A stretch of 63,368 bases of DNA, from NCBI GenBank assembly GCA_945861535.1, contig CAMAUZ010000043.1, forward strand, positions 1-63,368, written 5' to 3'. The DNA comes from Akkermansia muciniphila (GTDB taxonomy: Bacteria > Verrucomicrobiota > Verrucomicrobiia > Limisphaerales > BJHT01). Shown piece by piece: positions 59,815 to 63,368 of the stretch. How positions within the stretch are numbered: the stretch's first letter is position 1; every line of letters starts with the position of its first letter. The position numbers were made by a program, and so were the translations under genes. The notes under the pieces are model-generated. The model ran no database searches. It had not been told where the DNA came from and saw only the letters and a list, made by a program, of their open reading frames with translations.

Positions 59815-60439
59815 CCCCTCATTTTAGGAAACCGGGACGCTGAAGGCGCGGCGACACTTCCAATACAGCGCGCGGACACACCACATCCACGCAGGCATTT
59901 TGCAAATAGCTTACCGGCAAAAGTTGGCACGGCTGGCTATGCGCGTCGATTACTCCTGCACAAGAGGTGATTGGCGGCAACGTGCCATCGGGCTGTCTCC
60001 ACCACATCTTGAACCGAGTCTCCGGCGCCGGCGCCACCGAGCGCACCCCACTCGGGATGCGCTCCCAGGACCGCCACCGCACCATCCACATCGGTTGACC
60101 GTCGGCTCCGATACTTGGGTCGCAAATGCACGCACGGGTCCGGTCGATAGCCTCCCAGCTCCCCCAACCACTCCAGCGCATGGCGAAACACCTGCAGATC
60201 GGTGGCGTTATCGGTGGCATGCCCCGCCGGACGCAGAAGCGGCGTCTCCGCCCCGTACTCCCGCGCGATCGCCGCATATGCCTCCGCGTCCGTGCTAACG
60301 ATCATGCGTGCACTGTCCGTGACCCGCGGGCCTGTTTAATGGCATGGGCCAGCAACGGCTTGCCGTGAAAGGCGCAGATGGTCTTGTGCGGGACACTTTT
60401 TGAGCCAGCACGCGCAGGAATAAGGGCGAGAACTTCCAT
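59815..60439 (-). pseudogene. neuA: neuA-like acylneuraminate cytidylyltransferase, frameshifted and truncated by an IS
   Basis: ATG 60439 begins MEVLALIPARAGSKSVPHKT, the CMP-sugar synthetase signature, in frame with AFHGKPLLAHAIKQARGS. The similarity then moves to a second frame (MIVSTDAEAYAAIAREYGAE ... PDPCVHLRPKYRSRR), and to a third (SGVRSVAPAPETRFKMW ... LLPVSYLQNACVDVV) ending at the IS edge at 59815. Thus there are at least two frameshifts, and the last ~20 residues plus the stop are absent. The intact enzyme would activate a nonulosonic acid with CTP. The locus has lost this step. Confidence 0.8.
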
Positions 60440-60623
60440 CGTCGGAGCTTTAACGCTCGGTCCTGACACCGGCAACAAGAACGCACAGACATGTGTTTTT
60501 GAGAACACGACCTTGTGAAATATCCTCACAGTAAAAACTATCTAACCTCAGAATTTTGAAAGAGTCTTCCGTGTAATAATTTTTACCCTAAGAAGGCTGG
60601 TTTTCTGCAATCGCACTCCTGTT

Positions 60624-61724
60624 TTAGCCAGATTTTGAACTGGAGGATCGCACCATCTCAACCACACAATCCTGATCCGCCTCCGCCAAGAACGGATGCA
60701 TCGGCAAGCTAATGACCGAACGAGCAACTCGCTCGGACTCCGGAAAACTACCCGGTCCATACCCCAATGGTGCAAACACTGGCTGCTCGTGCAGGCACTT
60801 GGGGTAATAGACCGCCGTGGGAATTCCCGTAGCGGTCAGTTTTGCCCCAAGAGAATCACGGTCCGGCACCTGGATTGAGTATTGCGCGTACACATGGGTA
60901 TTCCCCGGTTGGGTGACTGGCACCACCGCGCAATCTGCGAGCAATTCACTGTACCGATTGCCAATCCGAGCGCGCTCGGCGACCTCCCATTCGAAATGCG
61001 GCAACTTCGCCAGCAACACCGCTGCTTGCAGGGTGTCGAATCGTCCGTTCATTCCCAAGTATGGATGATGATGCCGATTCACGCCGCCATGAGTACGGAT
61101 CGCCCGCATTTTTCCCGTCAGCGCATCATCATTACAGAACAGAGCGCCACCATCGCCGTAACAGCCGAGAGGTTTGGCGGGGAAGAAGCTTGTGCTACCG
61201 ATCAAGGTAACCCCGCAACTGCGCTGGCCCCGCTGGGTGGCGCCAAAGCTCTGGGCACCATCCTCGATCACTGAAATGCCATGCCGGGCGGCGATAACAT
61301 TGATTCGATCGTAGTCCGGCATCTGCCCGAACAGACTGACCGGCATGATAGCCTTGGTCCGTTCGGTGATTGCTGCCTCAATAAGATCTATGTTGATATT
61401 GTAGGTTGCCACCTCAATATCAACGAACACGGGCTTGGCACCCACGAGGGAAATCACCTCGGCCGTACTAATCCAAGTAAACGGAACGGTGATGACCTCG
61501 TCCCCGGGACCAATGTCGAGAGCGCGCAGAGCGATCTCAAGACTGTCTGTTCCGCTGGCGACGGTGAGGCAGTGCTTAACGCCCACATACCCAGCCAAGG
61601 CACGTTCCAACTCGGCGATCTCCGGGCCCATAATATATTGCCCATGCTCCAAAACCGCGCGCATCCGGGCGTCAATCTCCGTCTGATACCGCTGGTACTG
61701 CGCTTTTAGGTCGATGAATTGCAT
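60624..61724 (-). CDS. WbpE-like PLP-dependent sugar aminotransferase (DegT/DnrJ/EryC1/StrS)
   Basis: This 366-residue protein begins MQFIDLKAQYQRYQTEIDAR, the usual start of WbpE/DegT aminotransferases. It has LTVASGTDSLEIALRAL near 53, EDGAQSFGA near 154 (Asp binding the PLP ring nitrogen) and STSFFPAKPLGCYGDGGA with the Schiff-base Lys at 184. RTHGGVNRHHHPYLGMNGRFDTLQAAVL completes the active site. WbpE transaminates UDP-GlcNAc-3-ulose-uronic acid to UDP-GlcNAc3NA. WbpB- and WbpD-like genes are not in the window. Confidence 0.85.
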   Translation of the reverse strand: MQFIDLKAQYQRYQTEIDARMRAVLEHGQYIMGPEIAELERALAGYVGVKHCLTVASGTDSLEIALRALDIGPGDEVITVPFTWISTAEVISLVGAKPVFVDIEVATYNINIDLIEAAITERTKAIMPVSLFGQMPDYDRINVIAARHGISVIEDGAQSFGATQRGQRSCGVTLIGSTSFFPAKPLGCYGDGGALFCNDDALTGKMRAIRTHGGVNRHHHPYLGMNGRFDTLQAAVLLAKLPHFEWEVAERARIGNRYSELLADCAVVPVTQPGNTHVYAQYSIQVPDRDSLGAKLTATGIPTAVYYPKCLHEQPVFAPLGYGPGSFPESERVARSVISLPMHPFLAEADQDCVVEMVRSSSSKSG

Positions 61725-61758
61725 AACCGGTGGCTAACCTCTTCCGTCGGATTCACCC

Positions 61759-61839
61759 GTAGCTCGACATTCCAATGTCGAGATTTTTTCCCATGGCGCG
61801 CCCCGTCATTCCGAACTCAACAATGGAATGTCGAGCTAC
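61759..61839. repeat. GTAGC...GCTAC palindromic element, TTCC-centred
   Basis: CTCGACATTCCAATGTCGAG (61763-61782) is a 20-base palindrome with TTCC in the centre, preceded by GTAG. The right part TGGAATGTCGAGCTAC is the inverted arm, ending GCTAC. It is the smallest copy of the GTAGC-bounded class and lies between wbpE-like and wbpA-like genes. Confidence 0.85.
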
Positions 61840-61857
61840 GAACCGGCCAGTTCCAAA

Positions 61858-63159
61858 TCACGCCTTCCAGACCTGTCCCGGCTTCGTCTGTAATCCCGCC
61901 ATGGCATTGCGGGAGTCGATGATCAGCGGCGACCACAAGGCGAGTTCTGTGTAGTTCACGCAAGCGTGGGCCGTACTGATGAGGACGGCGTCAAAGCCGC
62001 TGACCGTCGGTTCATTCCACTCGACCGACTGCGTGCCCGTCCAGTTTGCGTGCTCCCGGGTAGGACACACCACCGGGATGTAAGGATCGTAATAGCTCAC
62101 CTCCGCACCACGATGAACCAGTTTGTCCATCAGTACATAGGTCGGCGATTCCCGCATGTCATCCACGTTGGCTTTATAGGCTAGTCCCATGAGCAGGACG
62201 CGGCTGCCCTTTACAGCCTTCTTTTGATCATTTAGCGCTTCGGCAACCCGGTTGATGACCCATTCTGGCATGGCGGTGTTGATTTCACCGGCCAGTTCAA
62301 TGAAACGCGTGGCATGTCCGTACTCCCGCGCCTTCCAGGTAAGATAGAAGGGATCAATCGGAATGCAGTGACCACCTAACCCAGGTCCAGGATAGAAGGG
62401 CATGAAACCAAACGGCTTGGTCTTGGCAGCATTGATAACCTCCCAAATGTCGATGCCCATCGCCCCGTAAACGACCTTTAGTTCGTTCACCAATGCGATA
62501 TTGACGCCTCGGAAGATGTTTTCGAGCAGTTTGGTCGCCTCGGCCGCCCGGCAGGACGACACCGGGACCACTGTCTTAATGGCTGTCCCATAAAGTGCTT
62601 GAGCCTTCTGGGAACATGCCGGAGTCAGGCCACCGACCACCTTCGGAATCTCCGCCACTTTGCTGCTGGGATTGCCGGGATCTTCGCGCTCCGGCGAAAA
62701 AGCCAGATTGAAATCAACCCCGGCTTTAAGTCCGGAGCCCTTTTCCAGCACGGCCAGCAGATCCTCATCCGTGGTGCCCGGATAAGTGGTGGACTCCAGC
62801 ACCACCAAAGTCCCGCGCTGCAAATGTGGCGCAATCGCAATCCCGGTGTTGAGAATATACGAAATGTCCGGCTCCCGGTTCTTGTTCAGCGGAGTCGGCA
62901 CGCAAATAATGACCGCCTGGACCTCGCGGACACGCGCAAAATCCGTCGAAACGACAAACCACTGCTCCCGGACCGCCTGCGCAATATCCGCGGCCATGAT
63001 ATGACGAATATAGCTCCTCCCTTCAGCAATCGCCACGACCTTGGACTTGTCCACATCCAATCCAATTACCCGGACCCCTGACTTGGCGAACTGTAAGGAC
63101 AACGGCAATCCTACGTATCCAAGCCCAACAACAGCAATTGTTTGAATAATTTTAGCCAC
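61858..63159 (-). CDS. Nucleotide sugar dehydrogenase, WbpA/TviB-type
   Basis: The 433-residue protein begins MAKIIQTIAVVGLGYVGLPL with the Rossmann motif at 9-18. It has VPTPLNKNREPDIS, SCRAAEATKLLENIFRGVNIALVNE and GPGLGGHCIPIDP with the catalytic Cys at 265, followed by the C-terminal block LLMGLAYKANVDDMRESP. This family oxidises UDP-GlcNAc or UDP-ManNAc to the uronic acid with 2 NAD+. With the WbpE-like gene it suggests synthesis of a GlcNAc(3N)A-type sugar for surface polysaccharide. It is the first gene of the minus-strand run visible here. Confidence 0.9.
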   Translation of the reverse strand: MAKIIQTIAVVGLGYVGLPLSLQFAKSGVRVIGLDVDKSKVVAIAEGRSYIRHIMAADIAQAVREQWFVVSTDFARVREVQAVIICVPTPLNKNREPDISYILNTGIAIAPHLQRGTLVVLESTTYPGTTDEDLLAVLEKGSGLKAGVDFNLAFSPEREDPGNPSSKVAEIPKVVGGLTPACSQKAQALYGTAIKTVVPVSSCRAAEATKLLENIFRGVNIALVNELKVVYGAMGIDIWEVINAAKTKPFGFMPFYPGPGLGGHCIPIDPFYLTWKAREYGHATRFIELAGEINTAMPEWVINRVAEALNDQKKAVKGSRVLLMGLAYKANVDDMRESPTYVLMDKLVHRGAEVSYYDPYIPVVCPTREHANWTGTQSVEWNEPTVSGFDAVLISTAHACVNYTELALWSPLIIDSRNAMAGLQTKPGQVWKA

Positions 63160-63249
63160 CCCTAAGCGATAAGCTAGCCACCGAATTTACGAACCAAATT
63201 AGAACTCGAGCCCTTCAGCCCCCTAGTGTAGTGTCTCTCAAAACTATAC

Positions 63250-63368
63250 TCATAATTCTTTCGGCGCGGAATTTGCGGCGGCCCGCGCCCGCTGAATCTT
63301 GGCCAGGATTTCCTCCCCCGCGGCTTTCCAGACGTAGCGCTTGGGGCGGAGATTGCGTTCCCGCAGGT
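63250..63368 (-). pseudogene. C-terminal end of an IS630-family transposase (window edge)
   Basis: The frame open from the right edge ends at TGA 63250-63252 after LRPKRYVWKAAGEEILAKIQRARAAA-type sequence. The PKRYVW...GEEILAKI-RAR pattern is the C-terminal end of IS630-type transposases. GTGTAGTGTCTC and CTCAAAACTATACT just beyond (63227-63251) look like the element's inverted end. Whether the gene is intact upstream cannot be seen. Confidence 0.65.

Overview
The window looks like a chromosomal piece of a high-GC Gram-negative bacterium of the PVC superphylum, most likely Verrucomicrobiota. The basis is the gene families: three DUF1501 proteins with Tat-type leaders, two Planctomycete/Verrucomicrobia-type DUF1549/DUF1553 proteins, a PVC-type haem-binding dehydrogenase, an exosortase/EpsI pair, and intergenic space packed with short GC-rich palindromic elements. 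LolCD-type genes indicate an outer membrane. The lineage call is inference from gene content; no rRNA is present.

Layout. 1-9.6 kb: exported hydrolases (serine hydrolase tail, DUF1501, double alpha/beta hydrolase, SGNH, ceramidase-like, sialidase-like), with a collapsed CocE pseudogene and a mazEF pair whose toxin carries an amber codon. 9.6-14.5 kb: a PIN-domain pair, a VanX-like dipeptidase, a second DUF1501, a RelE-like toxin whose antitoxin carries an ochre codon, and a membrane metalloprotease. 14.7-28.2 kb: housekeeping and export genes (pyrE, lolD/lolC, MFS transporter, DUF2064, esterase, PVC haem protein, transglutaminase-like, PRC-barrel, DAHP synthase). 28.6-38.5 kb: a large PL26/YetA-like secreted protein, an exosortase-epsI operon apparently split by a DUF1016 nuclease gene, the C-terminal half of a split carB, and rlmN. 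38.6-46.4 kb: an alcohol dehydrogenase, a UVR-motif protein, higBA, a DUF6036 nucleotidyltransferase pair, a PSD1-type protein, and a pseudouridine synthase-methyltransferase fusion. 46.4-53.3 kb: a hybrid histidine kinase and a PSD1-DUF1501 operon. 53.3-54.4 kb: a graveyard of transposase and RHS fragments. 54.4-63.4 kb: a minus-strand surface-polysaccharide locus (sugar-phosphate isomerase-like, WbpM-like, WbpL/MraY-like, WbpE-like, WbpA-like) holding a neuA pseudogene truncated by a dead IS4-type element, and ending in the tail of an IS630 transposase.

The most unusual feature is the non-coding DNA. It falls into two architectural groups. The first comprises composite elements built from many small palindromes; each palindrome has variable arms around a near-constant centre (TTCC, TCCC, TTGCG or their complements), and the whole is often bounded by GTAGC...GCTAC. 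The second comprises long hairpins made of a 7-14 bp word repeated in tandem, then repeated in reverse complement (1.84, 14.6, 17.6, 20.8, 21.8, 25.4 and 38.5 kb). Several genes end in, or are extended by, these elements. The window also has an unusual number of disabled or collapsed genes: mazF, a RelE-associated antitoxin, CocE, a signal-peptide mini-ORF, neuA, the IS4 transposase and an RHS gene.
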